Source of the DNA: UBA1731 sp045595285
Lineage (GTDB): Bacteria; Verrucomicrobiota; Kiritimatiellia; RFP12; UBA1067
NCBI GenBank assembly: GCA_045595285.1
Contig: JAZOAC010000164.1
Coordinates: forward strand, 1-64,000
Length of the DNA stretch: 64,000 bases
Direction: 5' to 3'
Shown: piece after piece, positions 7,737 to 16,024 of the stretch
Layout: every line of letters starts with the position of its first letter
How positions within the stretch are numbered: position 1 is the first letter of the stretch
Position numbers and translations under genes: made by a program
Notes under the pieces: generated by a model
Seen by the model: only the letters and a program-made list of their open reading frames with translations
Databases searched by the model: none
What the model was told of the DNA's origin: nothing

Positions 7737-7813
7737 TGGTGGGGACTGAGGGACTCGAACCCCCGACCCGCTGCGTGTAAAGCAGCCGCTCTAACCAACT
7801 GAGCTAAATCCCC
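7737..7813 (-). tRNA. tRNA-Val (anticodon UAC), CCA encoded
   Basis: The acceptor stem GGGGATT pairs with AGTCCCC. D-arm (TAGCTCAGTTGG) and T-arm (GGGTTCGAGTC) consensus are intact. The anticodon loop TTTACAC gives anticodon TAC, for valine. The 3' ACCA is encoded at 7737-7740. An extended -10 promoter lies upstream and a terminator downstream. The 3' end faces the integrase-bearing island. Confidence 0.95.
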
Positions 7814-7833
7814 AAGTCAAAAATTTGCCGTCT

Positions 7834-7839
7834 ATTATA
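7834..7839 (-). promoter_or_regulatory. tRNA-Val promoter, extended -10
   Basis: The minus strand reads TGATATAAT, an extended -10 about 20 bases before the tRNA 5' end at 7813. The -35 is weak. Confidence 0.6.
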
Positions 7840-7917
7840 TCACAATCATTTTTTCTGTTCCATTGAAAACATCAACAGGCATGGAAAAAATCAATGTGTC
7901 AAACATCGCACCCCGAC

Positions 7918-9183
7918 TCAAAGACCGGGGAAGTCCAGCGTCGCAAAATAATCGGCGAGAGTTTCGGCGCGACGTATCTGCCTGACGGAACCATCCTCCC
8001 CGAGCAGGAGCTCCGCGCTGCGGAGCTTGCCGTTGTACTGGAAGCCCATCGCGTGTCCGTGCGCGCCGGCGTCATGAAGAACGACAATATCCCCCGGCTT
8101 CATCTCGGGAAGCTCGCGGTCGATGGCGAACTTGTCGTTGTTCTCGCAGAGCGAGCCGGTAACGTCACATTTCACTACCGGACGCTCAGCCGCATCATCC
8201 GCCATGAGCGTGATGTGGTGGTATGCGCCGTAGAGCGCGGGGCGCATCAGGTTCGCCATGCACGCATCGAGGCCGACATACGTCTTGTACGTTTTCTTGA
8301 TGTGGCGCACACGCGCAACAAGATAGCCGTATGGACCGGTTATGCAACGCCCACACTCCATGTACAAACGAGGCTCTGGCAAGCCCTTTGAAACGAGACG
8401 CTCTTTACACGCCGTTTCAATCCCCTTCCCGACAAACTCGATATCCATCGCCTGCTGGTCGGGGCGGTACGGGATTCCGACGCCGCCGCCGATGTTGATG
8501 AACTCGAACTCAATGCCGACTTCTGCAGAAATCTCCGCGACAAGATCGAAAAGAAGCGTTGCGGTATCGATGATGTACTGCGGATCAAGTTCGTTGGACG
8601 CAACCATCGTATGAAGCCCGAAACGCTTCACCCCCGCCTCTTTCATCCTGCGGTAGCACTCGATCAGCTGTGGCTTCGTGAAACCGTACTTGGCCTCCTC
8701 CGGCTTGCCGATGATCGCATTGCCGCCTTTGAGCGGACCGGGATTCCAGCGGCAGCACATGAGTTCAGGCAACGGCTTGCCAACAGCCTTGAGCGCATTG
8801 ACGAGAAAATCCCAGTGCGTGATATCGTCAAGATTGATGATCGCGCCAAGCTCCGCCGCCTTGAGGAATTCCTCCGCCGGCGTGTCGTTCGACGTGAACA
8901 TGATGGACTCCCCGACATTCCCGACAGCCTCGGCCATGACCAGTTCCGCCATGGACGAACAGTCGCTACCGAATCCCTCCTCCTTCAGAAGGGCCATCAG
9001 GTGCGGGTTGGGCGCGGCCTTCACCGCAAAGAATTCACGGAATCCCCTGTTCCAGGCAAATGCAGCCTTAAGCCTGCGCGCATTCTCGCGGATCGCCTTC
9101 TCATCGTAGATATGGAACGGCGTAGGGTGTTTCTCGACAATCGCCTCAAGCTGCGAAACTGTGAATGGTGTATTCTTCGTCAT
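7918..9183 (-). CDS. lysA: Diaminopimelate decarboxylase
   Basis: 421 residues from the ATG at 9183, which follows AAAAGGAGCATAC. It catalyses the last step of lysine synthesis, decarboxylating meso-diaminopimelate with pyridoxal phosphate in the cytoplasm. Visible family marks are the PLP lysine in FFAVKAAPNPH (Lys55), HTMVASNE, the glycine loop INIGGGVGIPY, ECGR, the CENNDKF box with the active-site Cys, and the late GAHGHAMGFQYNGKLR tyrosine region. Length is normal. It lies downstream of recN with a 50-base gap that contains its own extended -10, so it can be expressed apart from the secretion operon. Confidence 0.95.
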   Translation of the reverse strand: MTKNTPFTVSQLEAIVEKHPTPFHIYDEKAIRENARRLKAAFAWNRGFREFFAVKAAPNPHLMALLKEEGFGSDCSSMAELVMAEAVGNVGESIMFTSNDTPAEEFLKAAELGAIINLDDITHWDFLVNALKAVGKPLPELMCCRWNPGPLKGGNAIIGKPEEAKYGFTKPQLIECYRRMKEAGVKRFGLHTMVASNELDPQYIIDTATLLFDLVAEISAEVGIEFEFINIGGGVGIPYRPDQQAMDIEFVGKGIETACKERLVSKGLPEPRLYMECGRCITGPYGYLVARVRHIKKTYKTYVGLDACMANLMRPALYGAYHHITLMADDAAERPVVKCDVTGSLCENNDKFAIDRELPEMKPGDIVVLHDAGAHGHAMGFQYNGKLRSAELLLGEDGSVRQIRRAETLADYFATLDFPGL

Positions 9184-9210
9184 GTATGCTCCTTTTGCAA
9201 TTGGCCGTGT

Positions 9211-9216
9211 ATTATA
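9211..9216 (-). promoter_or_regulatory. lysA promoter, extended -10
   Basis: TGGTATAAT on the minus strand, 27 bases before the lysA ATG, directly after the recN stop region. Confidence 0.5.
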
Positions 9217-9233
9217 CCATGAATACGCGGGGT

Positions 9234-10910
9234 TCATCTGCCAGACTCCAGAAGTTCCTGCGCATGGCGAAGCACGACGGATGTGGCCTTTTCTCCGCCA
9301 AGCATGCGGGCGACCTCACGCACACGATCATCTCCTTCAACTTCGCCGATGGTGCTTCTGGTGCGTCCGCCGGATACAGACTTCGCGACGACCAGATGTC
9401 TGTCGCCGTACACGGCAGACTGCGGAAGATGCGTTATCGCAATCACCTGGTGATGAGCGGCAACGGACTTGAGCTTCTCGCCGACCGCCCTTCCGGTCTC
9501 CCCGCCAAGGTTTGCATCGATCTCGTCGAAAATAAGGACAGGGATGGCGTCCAGTCCTGCGATCACCGCTTTCACCGCAAGCATCACGCGCGCTATTTCA
9601 CCGGTAGAGGCAATCTGCGCCAAAGGCCTCGCCGACTCGCCCGGATTGGGCTCGAACCTGTACACGACGGCATCGCAACCGGTCGAATCCGGTTCGCGAG
9701 GCTCGAGCGCAACCGAGAAGCCCGCCTTGAGGAACCCGAGGCCGCGCAGTTCCCCGGTGACGGCCTTGCCGAGTTTCGCCCCGGCCTTTCTGCGTGACGC
9801 GGTAAGCGCCACGCCACACTCCACCACACGCTTCTCCGCGGCGGCGATCTCCACATCCAACTCCTGAATCTTGACATCGCGGTCCTCAAGGTCAGAAAGC
9901 TTCTGCGCACGCCTCTCACGAAGTTCAAGAACATCGGCGACCGTCGCGCAGGCATATTTGCGCTTCAGTCTGCGCACAAGCGTGATCCTGTCGTCCAGAG
10001 CCTGAAGCGTCTCGGGATCGGCGTCTATGCGACTTACGGAGTCCGCGACCGTGCGAGACAGTTCCTGGACTGATGTTATCACGTTCTCAAGCTCGTCGCT
10101 CCATTCATTCGCGACCTCATGGTACTTCGCCATCTCGCGGAACCTATTCCCCGCCAGGACAAGCAGATCTGCCGCCGACTCCACTCCAGACGCCCCATAC
10201 GAACCGCCGTCGCCGCCAGTGAGCGCGGCTGTCGCCGCATTCGCCGCCTCGACAATCTCTGCCGCGTGCGCCGCCGCCGCATGACGCGCCGCAAGGGCAT
10301 CCTCATCATCTTCCGTGAGCTGGGCGGCATCGATCTCGTCAACACTGTGGCGAAGCCGCTCGATCTCATCAACGACATCTACCGTCCCTGAAAGCGCCGT
10401 CCTGCGCGCACGAAGCCCGGACAACTCATTCCACGCGGCGGCGTAGCCGGAAGCATCCACCCTTCCGTAACGATCGAGCGTGTCGCGCTGAAAATCTTCG
10501 TCTACAAGCGAACGCCTGTCGTTCGGACCATGTATGTCGACCAGCAGATCGCCGAGCGACCGAAGGGTCTGGACCGACGCCGCAGAATCGTTTATCCACA
10601 CACGGCTTCCGCCACTCGCCGAAATCACGCGCCTAACCAGAAGCACGCCATCCTCACACGGCGGCAATCCCTGCCCATCAAGAAACGAGTCCACGTCTCC
10701 GGCGTCAAACTCCGCTTCTATGCGGGCATCCCTGCAACCGTCGCGGACCGCGCCCGCGTCCGCACGTGCGCCAAGCGCAAGCGTGAGCGCCCCCATGAAA
10801 ACGCTCTTTCCCGCACCGGTCTCGCCGGTGATGACGGTAAGACCGTCGCGAAACTCCGCCTCGGCATGTTCCACCACGGCAAGATTGTCAACTTTCAGCC
10901 GTCTGAGCAT
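9234..10910 (-). CDS. recN: DNA repair ATPase RecN
   Basis: 558 residues, the usual RecN length. This SMC-like ATPase acts in double-strand break repair. Walker A is GETGAGKS at residues 29-36, and Walker B is PVLIFDEIDANLGGETG near residue 460. The signature-like region ARPLAQIASTGEIARVMLAVKA precedes it. The middle (about 150-370) is the expected coiled coil. The start codon follows the gspK stop by one base, so translation is probably coupled to the pseudopilin operon; this is an unusual partnership but the coding signature is unambiguous. Confidence 0.96.
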   Translation of the reverse strand: MLRRLKVDNLAVVEHAEAEFRDGLTVITGETGAGKSVFMGALTLALGARADAGAVRDGCRDARIEAEFDAGDVDSFLDGQGLPPCEDGVLLVRRVISASGGSRVWINDSAASVQTLRSLGDLLVDIHGPNDRRSLVDEDFQRDTLDRYGRVDASGYAAAWNELSGLRARRTALSGTVDVVDEIERLRHSVDEIDAAQLTEDDEDALAARHAAAAHAAEIVEAANAATAALTGGDGGSYGASGVESAADLLVLAGNRFREMAKYHEVANEWSDELENVITSVQELSRTVADSVSRIDADPETLQALDDRITLVRRLKRKYACATVADVLELRERRAQKLSDLEDRDVKIQELDVEIAAAEKRVVECGVALTASRRKAGAKLGKAVTGELRGLGFLKAGFSVALEPREPDSTGCDAVVYRFEPNPGESARPLAQIASTGEIARVMLAVKAVIAGLDAIPVLIFDEIDANLGGETGRAVGEKLKSVAAHHQVIAITHLPQSAVYGDRHLVVAKSVSGGRTRSTIGEVEGDDRVREVARMLGGEKATSVVLRHAQELLESGR

Positions 10911-10911
10911 A

Positions 10912-12141
10912 TTACGGATCCTCCTGCCAACGAATGTATCGAACCTTGCCGTTGTCCACTATCGCAACAGCCTTCACCGTATGCGTAATGCCCAGCGACT
11001 CTCCTGTAATCGAAACCTCGAAAAACTTTTCGGGAGCGTACGAAAGATACTGCTGCGCCTCCTGCTGGATGTAGCTGGAACCGCCACCCACCGCATCCTG
11101 CACTCGAAGCTGGAGATCATTCCAATCCTTGAACGTGCCGACGTCATCATCCATTGCGCCGCCGGAAAGGTTCTCGCGTTGGTTGCCGGTTTTACGGATT
11201 TCCACTATCGCGGAGGCTATGTCCATTGCGTTGGAGACATCCTGCTCGCTAAACGCCGCCGATCCGGTGGAGGACGGCTGCCATATTCCAGGCACGGTCA
11301 CGAGAATGTCCGAGTCTGCTATGTTGGCGTTCACCTTTCCCGAGCCGAACACCGTGAAATACTTTCTGATGCCCTTCACCTCAATCTGCTCGTCCCTGTC
11401 TGCCATCGGATTAAGTATTCCGCCGTCAAGCAGCGCCTGTGCGCTTATCGGCTCCTCCTCATATTCATTGAAGCCCTTCAGATGCATGAGGTCGTCCAGG
11501 TCCGTAATCTCCCCGTCACGCGATGCCGGAAGGTAGTTGGCATTCTTCTCCACATCCCTGCCATCGACAAAATCCTCGTAGGCCAGCTTGTAGAAGTCGG
11601 TCTCCGCACCGCCGTCCCCGGTCATCGTACCGTCAGTGTCACGCCAATCGCACCAGCTGTCCACAATACCGTCCCAATAGTCCTCCGGTACGCCGGACAC
11701 CGCCAGTATCGCCTCCCATATCTTTGCGAAGTTTGAATCGCCACCAGCATAGAGATTGTTGATGTTCCACTTGGCCTCAATGGGTTTGATCCTCACTGTG
11801 ACCGATCCGCCGCCGGGATTGAGCGCGTCTACGGGCACCGCGCCGGTTGAGCATTCCCGGTTATCCTTCAGATCCACCTTCTCCATGTACCAGCGGTCGT
11901 CTTCAAGCTTCTCCTCGTAGTTCGTCTCCTCGTCGACCGTTACATTCTGGTAGTCAAGCATTATGACCTCAGCAATCGCAATGCCGGCATCGGTAAGATG
12001 ATCTACGCGCACCCGTTCCTGAAGATACAGGTTTATGCGCGTCTGAAGCTGGGCGTCGACGGCATATGTCGCTATCAACACCGACAGGACCGCAAGAATC
12101 CAGATTGCGCCGACAAGCGCACTGCCACGGCGAAGATTCAT
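10912..12141 (-). CDS. gspK: Type II secretion minor pseudopilin GspK-like
   Basis: 409 residues from the ATG at 12141, which overlaps the gspJ stop (ATGA). It begins MNLRRGSALVGAIWILAVLSVLIATYAVDAQLQTRI, a type III prepilin-like hydrophobic N-helix with the long GspK body (saposin-like helix-hairpin-helix region around LDDLMHLKGFNEYEEE). GspK caps the pseudopilus tip with GspI and GspJ. The peptidase motif here is RRG-S rather than the canonical G-F, as is common in GspK. Length is longer than typical enteric GspK (about 330). It is the last gene of the gspF-K run before recN. Confidence 0.8.
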   Translation of the reverse strand: MNLRRGSALVGAIWILAVLSVLIATYAVDAQLQTRINLYLQERVRVDHLTDAGIAIAEVIMLDYQNVTVDEETNYEEKLEDDRWYMEKVDLKDNRECSTGAVPVDALNPGGGSVTVRIKPIEAKWNINNLYAGGDSNFAKIWEAILAVSGVPEDYWDGIVDSWCDWRDTDGTMTGDGGAETDFYKLAYEDFVDGRDVEKNANYLPASRDGEITDLDDLMHLKGFNEYEEEPISAQALLDGGILNPMADRDEQIEVKGIRKYFTVFGSGKVNANIADSDILVTVPGIWQPSSTGSAAFSEQDVSNAMDIASAIVEIRKTGNQRENLSGGAMDDDVGTFKDWNDLQLRVQDAVGGGSSYIQQEAQQYLSYAPEKFFEVSITGESLGITHTVKAVAIVDNGKVRYIRWQEDP

Positions 12142-12899
12142 TTCTTCTTGCCTCCCTTGTCTCCGTCCGTGCCTGACGAATCGATCTTCAGAGGATTCTG
12201 CGATATGTCCCAAAGCGGCATCTCTACAACCCGCACGACCGGATACGGTTCCTTGCCCTCCTCAAGTGGCTTCATCCAAAATGTCAGCTGAACACGGCGC
12301 GGGATGCAGTTTGACGTATCCCACACATCCCGCCAGTTGGCGCGGTCGGCGTCGAACGGCTGATCCTTGTCCAGAACGCGGCAGTCGAACCCCTGCACGT
12401 TCTCGCTCAAGACGAAACGGTCCCAGTTCTCAAGATCCTCTTCATCGAAGTCCTCCGGGCGGAACTTGTTCTCGCCGATGACATCGCACACGAGTCCTCC
12501 ATTCTCATACGCTTCGACGTCGCTTTCGCCCGGCTTCACGACATAGATCGAAACATGGTGCGCCGCCTTGGAGAAACGAGAGTTTCTTCCTACGATAGCC
12601 GGGCCCAGCTTCGTCCAGGCTATCATATCGGACTCTTCCGGGTCATTGCGGTCGTTACCGTTCTCCAGCTGAAACCCATCCGCGACCGTGGTTTCGCCGC
12701 TTGTCGGGAAATATGCGCTGCGCAACGCACTGGTTATCTGCGCGAGAGCGTAATCAGTGCGCTGCATATTGTCGGCCATCTCCGTGGCGAGATTCCAGTT
12801 TCTGATGATCGTGTGGAACGTCCACGTCGATACGATGGTGAGAATCGAAAGTATCAATACGGCGAGCATCAGCTCCACTATGGTGAACGCCTTCTTCAT
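12138..12899 (-). CDS. gspJ: Type II secretion minor pseudopilin GspJ-like
   Basis: 253 residues from the ATG at 12899, which overlaps the preceding TGA as ATGA, so translation is coupled. The start MKKAFTIVELMLAVLILSILTIVSTWTF is a prepilin leader with FTxxE, where Glu follows the cleavage site by the usual spacing. The body is a globular beta-rich domain with many acidic residues and a final PLWDISQ... KKK tail. Position between GspI- and GspK-like proteins supports the J assignment more than the sequence itself does. Confidence 0.75.
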   Translation of the reverse strand: MKKAFTIVELMLAVLILSILTIVSTWTFHTIIRNWNLATEMADNMQRTDYALAQITSALRSAYFPTSGETTVADGFQLENGNDRNDPEESDMIAWTKLGPAIVGRNSRFSKAAHHVSIYVVKPGESDVEAYENGGLVCDVIGENKFRPEDFDEEDLENWDRFVLSENVQGFDCRVLDKDQPFDADRANWRDVWDTSNCIPRRVQLTFWMKPLEEGKEPYPVVRVVEMPLWDISQNPLKIDSSGTDGDKGGKKK

Positions 12900-13384
12900 C
12901 GCTTCTTTCTCCAAAGCGTGATGACCGTGGTCTCGCTGCGGTCCTTGCTACGCCTTGCATGCCCCCACCTGATCACCGTTCGCACGGTGTACAGATATCC
13001 GCTCCGGGCCAATTCCTCGTCGTCGATATCGTCCACCGTCCGTTCAAATGTGTAGTATTCAAGTTCATCCCTGCGCTCTTTGGTTATGTCATCCAGCTCA
13101 AGGTCGCGCAAGAGCGTCAACGCCTCGGTCTCCTCAATGTTGAGGAGCTCGTTGTCCAACGGATCGTCAGAGACCTGATCTGGCGACGGCAGCGGATACA
13201 GCGTCTCACCCAACATGAGGACATACTGAGCGGTCTCAAACCCCTGCGTGGCCCGCATTATCCGCTGGCACTGCATAAACGCCGTAAGAAGAGCCACAAG
13301 CCCGAGCGAGAGGATTATGGTCGCCACCATAACCTCCAGGAGCGTAAAACCCATGCGAAATCTACCGGCGGCGTTTACGGGCAT
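12896..13384 (-). CDS. gspI: Type II secretion minor pseudopilin GspI-like
   Basis: 162 residues from the ATG at 13384, after GGGAGACGTGGTG, overlapping the end of the GspH-like gene by 23 bases. The N-terminus MPVNAAGRFRMGFTLLEVMVATIILSLGLVALLTAF has the classic G-FTLLEVMVA prepilin peptidase site. The rest is short, acidic and helical, ending in a basic WRKKR. Small size and operon order suggest GspI, which nucleates the pseudopilus tip. Confidence 0.78.
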   Translation of the reverse strand: MPVNAAGRFRMGFTLLEVMVATIILSLGLVALLTAFMQCQRIMRATQGFETAQYVLMLGETLYPLPSPDQVSDDPLDNELLNIEETEALTLLRDLELDDITKERRDELEYYTFERTVDDIDDEELARSGYLYTVRTVIRWGHARRSKDRSETTVITLWRKKR

Positions 13385-14216
13385 CACCACGTCTCCCTTC
13401 GCCGTCCACACCGTCTCCGACAGTGGCCTTACCACTGCGAGAGATGTTTATCGCAAACCCTTCATCAGCCTCTGACGCATCCTGTAGCCTGATGATGATT
13501 CTGTGAGGGTTCACGCTTCCATTCGTCTCATAGGTTACGGAAACCGGTGCCTCGTCGCCCTCTTCTTCGGAATCCTTTTCCTCGTCGTCCTCCCTGCCGA
13601 TGTCTAGACTGTTAAAGACATCCACGACCGGCTTTTTCCTCTCCGGCTGCCTGAGGGAAAGAGACGCAGCGACCTCCGGAGGCAGCGGCTCGCCGTCCTC
13701 GCCAAGGACCTCAACCCTGATTTCAATCCCGTCGTATTCGCCCTCGGCATCCTCCTTGGCGAGTTCTTCGGGATTGAGAGCCTGACGCGTGTAGAAAAAG
13801 CTCTTTTTCTCCTTCTCGACCGCACCCGACGCTCCCTGAGGCGAATCACCGGCAGCATCAACAGACCCGTCCCCCTCGACCTCAGCGGCAACTTCCGCGG
13901 CTGTTTGCGTAACTTCGCCATTGACCTCCTGATATATCGGATCGGAAGGAGCGCCCACCTCACCGGAACCGGTCGTCTCACCGGATATTCGGACCTCGAC
14001 GCGCCCCTTCCTGTGGAAGGTAATGACGACGGGACGCTGCCTGAGAAGAGCAAGCGAGGAGGCGTAGCGCGAGAGCTGGATCACTCCACGTGTCGCCTCC
14101 TTCACCTTTACGGCGCCGCGCCCGGAAGCTACGCTCATGACCGCGCTGGCGAGCATTATCGCAATGATGCCAACGACTATCAGAATCTCAATAAGCGTAA
14201 AACCGGCGCGCCTCAC
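13362..14216 (-). CDS. gspH: Type II secretion pseudopilin GspH-like
   Basis: 284 residues from a GTG at 14216, giving MRRAGFTLIEILIVVGIIAIMLASAVMSVASG, a clear prepilin leader. A longer upstream frame reads into gspG and is Arg-rich, so it was rejected. Domain GspH (strand-rich VVITFHRKGRVEVRI) is present. A long acidic linker (KEDDEEKDSEEEGDE near residue 220) makes it longer than the usual 170-190 aa. It lies 34 bases after gspG with a hairpin between. Confidence 0.75.
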   Translation of the reverse strand: MRRAGFTLIEILIVVGIIAIMLASAVMSVASGRGAVKVKEATRGVIQLSRYASSLALLRQRPVVITFHRKGRVEVRISGETTGSGEVGAPSDPIYQEVNGEVTQTAAEVAAEVEGDGSVDAAGDSPQGASGAVEKEKKSFFYTRQALNPEELAKEDAEGEYDGIEIRVEVLGEDGEPLPPEVAASLSLRQPERKKPVVDVFNSLDIGREDDEEKDSEEEGDEAPVSVTYETNGSVNPHRIIIRLQDASEADEGFAINISRSGKATVGDGVDGEGRRGDARKRRR

Positions 14217-14225
14217 GGTGTCAAC

Positions 14226-14242
14226 ACCCGCTGAACGCGGGT
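14226..14242 (-). promoter_or_regulatory. Intercistronic hairpin between gspG and gspH
   Basis: ACCCGC pairs with GCGGGT over a 5-base loop, with no T-run. It may tune the ratio of abundant major pseudopilin to minor pseudopilins by protecting the gspG message end, as intercistronic hairpins do elsewhere (inference). Confidence 0.5.
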
Positions 14243-14250
14243 CTCCGCAA

Positions 14251-14670
14251 TTACTTCTTCTTGCTCTCGACGTTCGTGATGTCGTCTTCGGTACCCATTT
14301 CGCCGTCAGGGCCCGCGGACGTGATCTTCGGACGCTTCTTGCCGCGCTTCTCGAACTGGAGCGGAGTGCCCCACGGATCTTCGGTGCCACCCTGGAGAAG
14401 CGCATCCTCGTCCTCGGTCTCCTCCGTGAGGACATCAAGCGAATCGGGATACTTGCCGCCGTGCTTCATGCTGTAGGCGACAAGGGCCTCCTCGACATTC
14501 TTGATCTGAACGCGGGCAGACGCCACGCGCGCTTCGTTCATCTTGCCCGTCACGTTTGGAATCAGCACCGCGACCAGAAGGCCTATGATGCCGACAACCA
14601 CCATGATTTCGATGAGCGTAAAGCCCTGCTCTGCCTTACGGACGATCTTCTTTATTTCTTCCCTCTTCAT
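14251..14670 (-). CDS. gspG: Type II secretion major pseudopilin GspG
   Basis: 139 residues, standard length. It begins MKREEIKKIVRKAEQGFTLIEIMVVVGIIGLL, with cleavage expected between G16 and F17 and Glu at +5. The C-terminal region has the GspG signature DPWGTPLQF and the calcium-loop-like SAGPDGEMGTEDDI. It assembles the periplasmic pseudopilus that drives substrate export through the outer membrane. An AAAGGAAACAGAA ribosome-binding site precedes it. Confidence 0.95.
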   Translation of the reverse strand: MKREEIKKIVRKAEQGFTLIEIMVVVGIIGLLVAVLIPNVTGKMNEARVASARVQIKNVEEALVAYSMKHGGKYPDSLDVLTEETEDEDALLQGGTEDPWGTPLQFEKRGKKRPKITSAGPDGEMGTEDDITNVESKKK

Positions 14671-14733
14671 TTCTGTTTCCTTTCTTTTATTCTTTCTAGA
14701 ACCATCGCTCTTTGCTCTTCACGCATCCCCCAA

Positions 14734-15831
14734 CTACCCTATCGCATTCACCATGCCGAACACGGCCATGAGGATTGCGAGCACGACAAATCCGAGCACC
14801 ACAGCCACGCCGACGATGAGAATCGGCTCGAGAGCCGTGGTGAACGCCGCAATGCTGCGGTTCATGTCCTTCTCGTACCGCATGCCGATGTGTTCAAGCG
14901 ATGCGGCCATGTTGCCGGCGCGTTCGCCGACGGCAAGCATATCGGTCATCATGCGCGGGAATGCGCCAGACTGGGCGAGCGGACCGGAGATCGAAGTGCC
15001 GTCCGTGACACGCTTCCTCGCATTCGCGAGCGCCGCACCGATGACGGCGTTTCCGCACGTCTCCTCCGCAATCCGAAGGGCGTTGAGCACATTGACGCCG
15101 TTCGACAGGAGCGTCTTCAGGGTAAAAGCGAGTGACGCGTAGATTCCGTTCGCGACGATGTTTTTGATGAGCGGCATCTTGAGCTTCACGCCGTCGAACT
15201 TGATCCGCCCGGAAGGCGTCGCCACCCACTTCCTGAACCAGACCACGAGCGCGAATATCCCTATCGCCATGAGCCAGCCGTACCCGATCACCGCATCGCT
15301 CATTCCGATGAGTATGCGCGTGGGCAGCGGCAGCGATCCACCCATGGAGGCGAACACCTTCTCGAAGAGAGGAATGATCCACACAAGCGCACCTATCACG
15401 CCGATGACGCCCAGCGACAGCACGATGCACGGATAGATGAGAGCGCCTTTCACCTTGCTGCGGATATTGTCATTGCGCTCGTAATGGTCCACCAGACGGC
15501 GGAGCACCTCAATCATCGCGCCAGACGATTCGCCCGCCTTGATCATGTTTCCGTAGAGCGGCTGAAACGTCTTAGGATGATGCTTCACCGCCTCCGAAAA
15601 CGCCTCGCCGTTCACGATACGGTCTGTGAGATCCTTGCAGACAAGCCTTTGCGCGGAACCCTCGTCACCCTGACTCGCCAATGCCCCGAGCGCCTGGCCG
15701 AGAGTCATGCCGGCCTCAAGAAGGTCGGCCAACTCGCCCGTGAAAAGGAGAACATCAGTCTCCTTCATCACAGGCTCTTTGCCCGTCTTCGAGGACCTAT
15801 CGGTGCGTCTTCTGGTTGTCTGCCTTGCCAT
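14734..15831 (-). CDS. gspF: Type II secretion inner-membrane platform protein GspF
   Basis: 365 residues from the ATG at 15831; an upstream TTG at 15867 is possible. Two T2SSF repeats are visible: LLFTGELADLLEAGMTLGQALGAL (about 28-150) and LAFTLKTLLSNGVNVLNALRIAEETCG (about 230-350). Three membrane segments are present (VLSLGVIGVIGALVWIIPLF, LMAIGIFALVVWF, ILIVGVAVVLGFVVLAILMAVF). It anchors the pseudopilus machine to the GspE ATPase. GspE and the GspD secretin are not adjacent, so the rest of the system must be encoded elsewhere. An extended -10 stands upstream. Confidence 0.93.
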   Translation of the reverse strand: MARQTTRRRTDRSSKTGKEPVMKETDVLLFTGELADLLEAGMTLGQALGALASQGDEGSAQRLVCKDLTDRIVNGEAFSEAVKHHPKTFQPLYGNMIKAGESSGAMIEVLRRLVDHYERNDNIRSKVKGALIYPCIVLSLGVIGVIGALVWIIPLFEKVFASMGGSLPLPTRILIGMSDAVIGYGWLMAIGIFALVVWFRKWVATPSGRIKFDGVKLKMPLIKNIVANGIYASLAFTLKTLLSNGVNVLNALRIAEETCGNAVIGAALANARKRVTDGTSISGPLAQSGAFPRMMTDMLAVGERAGNMAASLEHIGMRYEKDMNRSIAAFTTALEPILIVGVAVVLGFVVLAILMAVFGMVNAIG

Positions 15832-15895
15832 GCCTTGCTCTATGCGCGAGACGTCAACTGATGACAATCTCAGTGAAACATTTGTCGTGCCGCAT

Positions 15896-15901
15896 ATTAT
15901 A
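15896..15901 (-). promoter_or_regulatory. gspF operon promoter, extended -10 (TGGTATAAT)
   Basis: Located about 65 bases before the gspF ATG in the gap after xerD. Same TGnTATAAT form as the tRNA-Val and lysA promoters. Confidence 0.55.
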
Positions 15902-16024
15902 CCACACCTGTCGCACTAGAATTCTGCCGCTAATAACATGGCCACTTACCCGGATCAGCCCTCTGTCTTCGAAGAGGAGGCTCGTATTGTCCACTGGCGA
16001 GAGAAAGCCCCCCCCTCTTTTCAG

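Noticed and set aside
7604..7798. 64-codon minus frame across the tRNA
   Set aside because: It is the tRNA-Val and terminator region read as protein.
13362..14438. Longer GspH-like protein starting at 14438
   Set aside because: The extra N-terminus is Arg/Ser-rich shadow of gspG; the prepilin leader starts at the GTG at 14216.
14137..15135. 332-codon plus-strand open frame
   Set aside because: Antisense to gspG and gspF, which are unmistakable.
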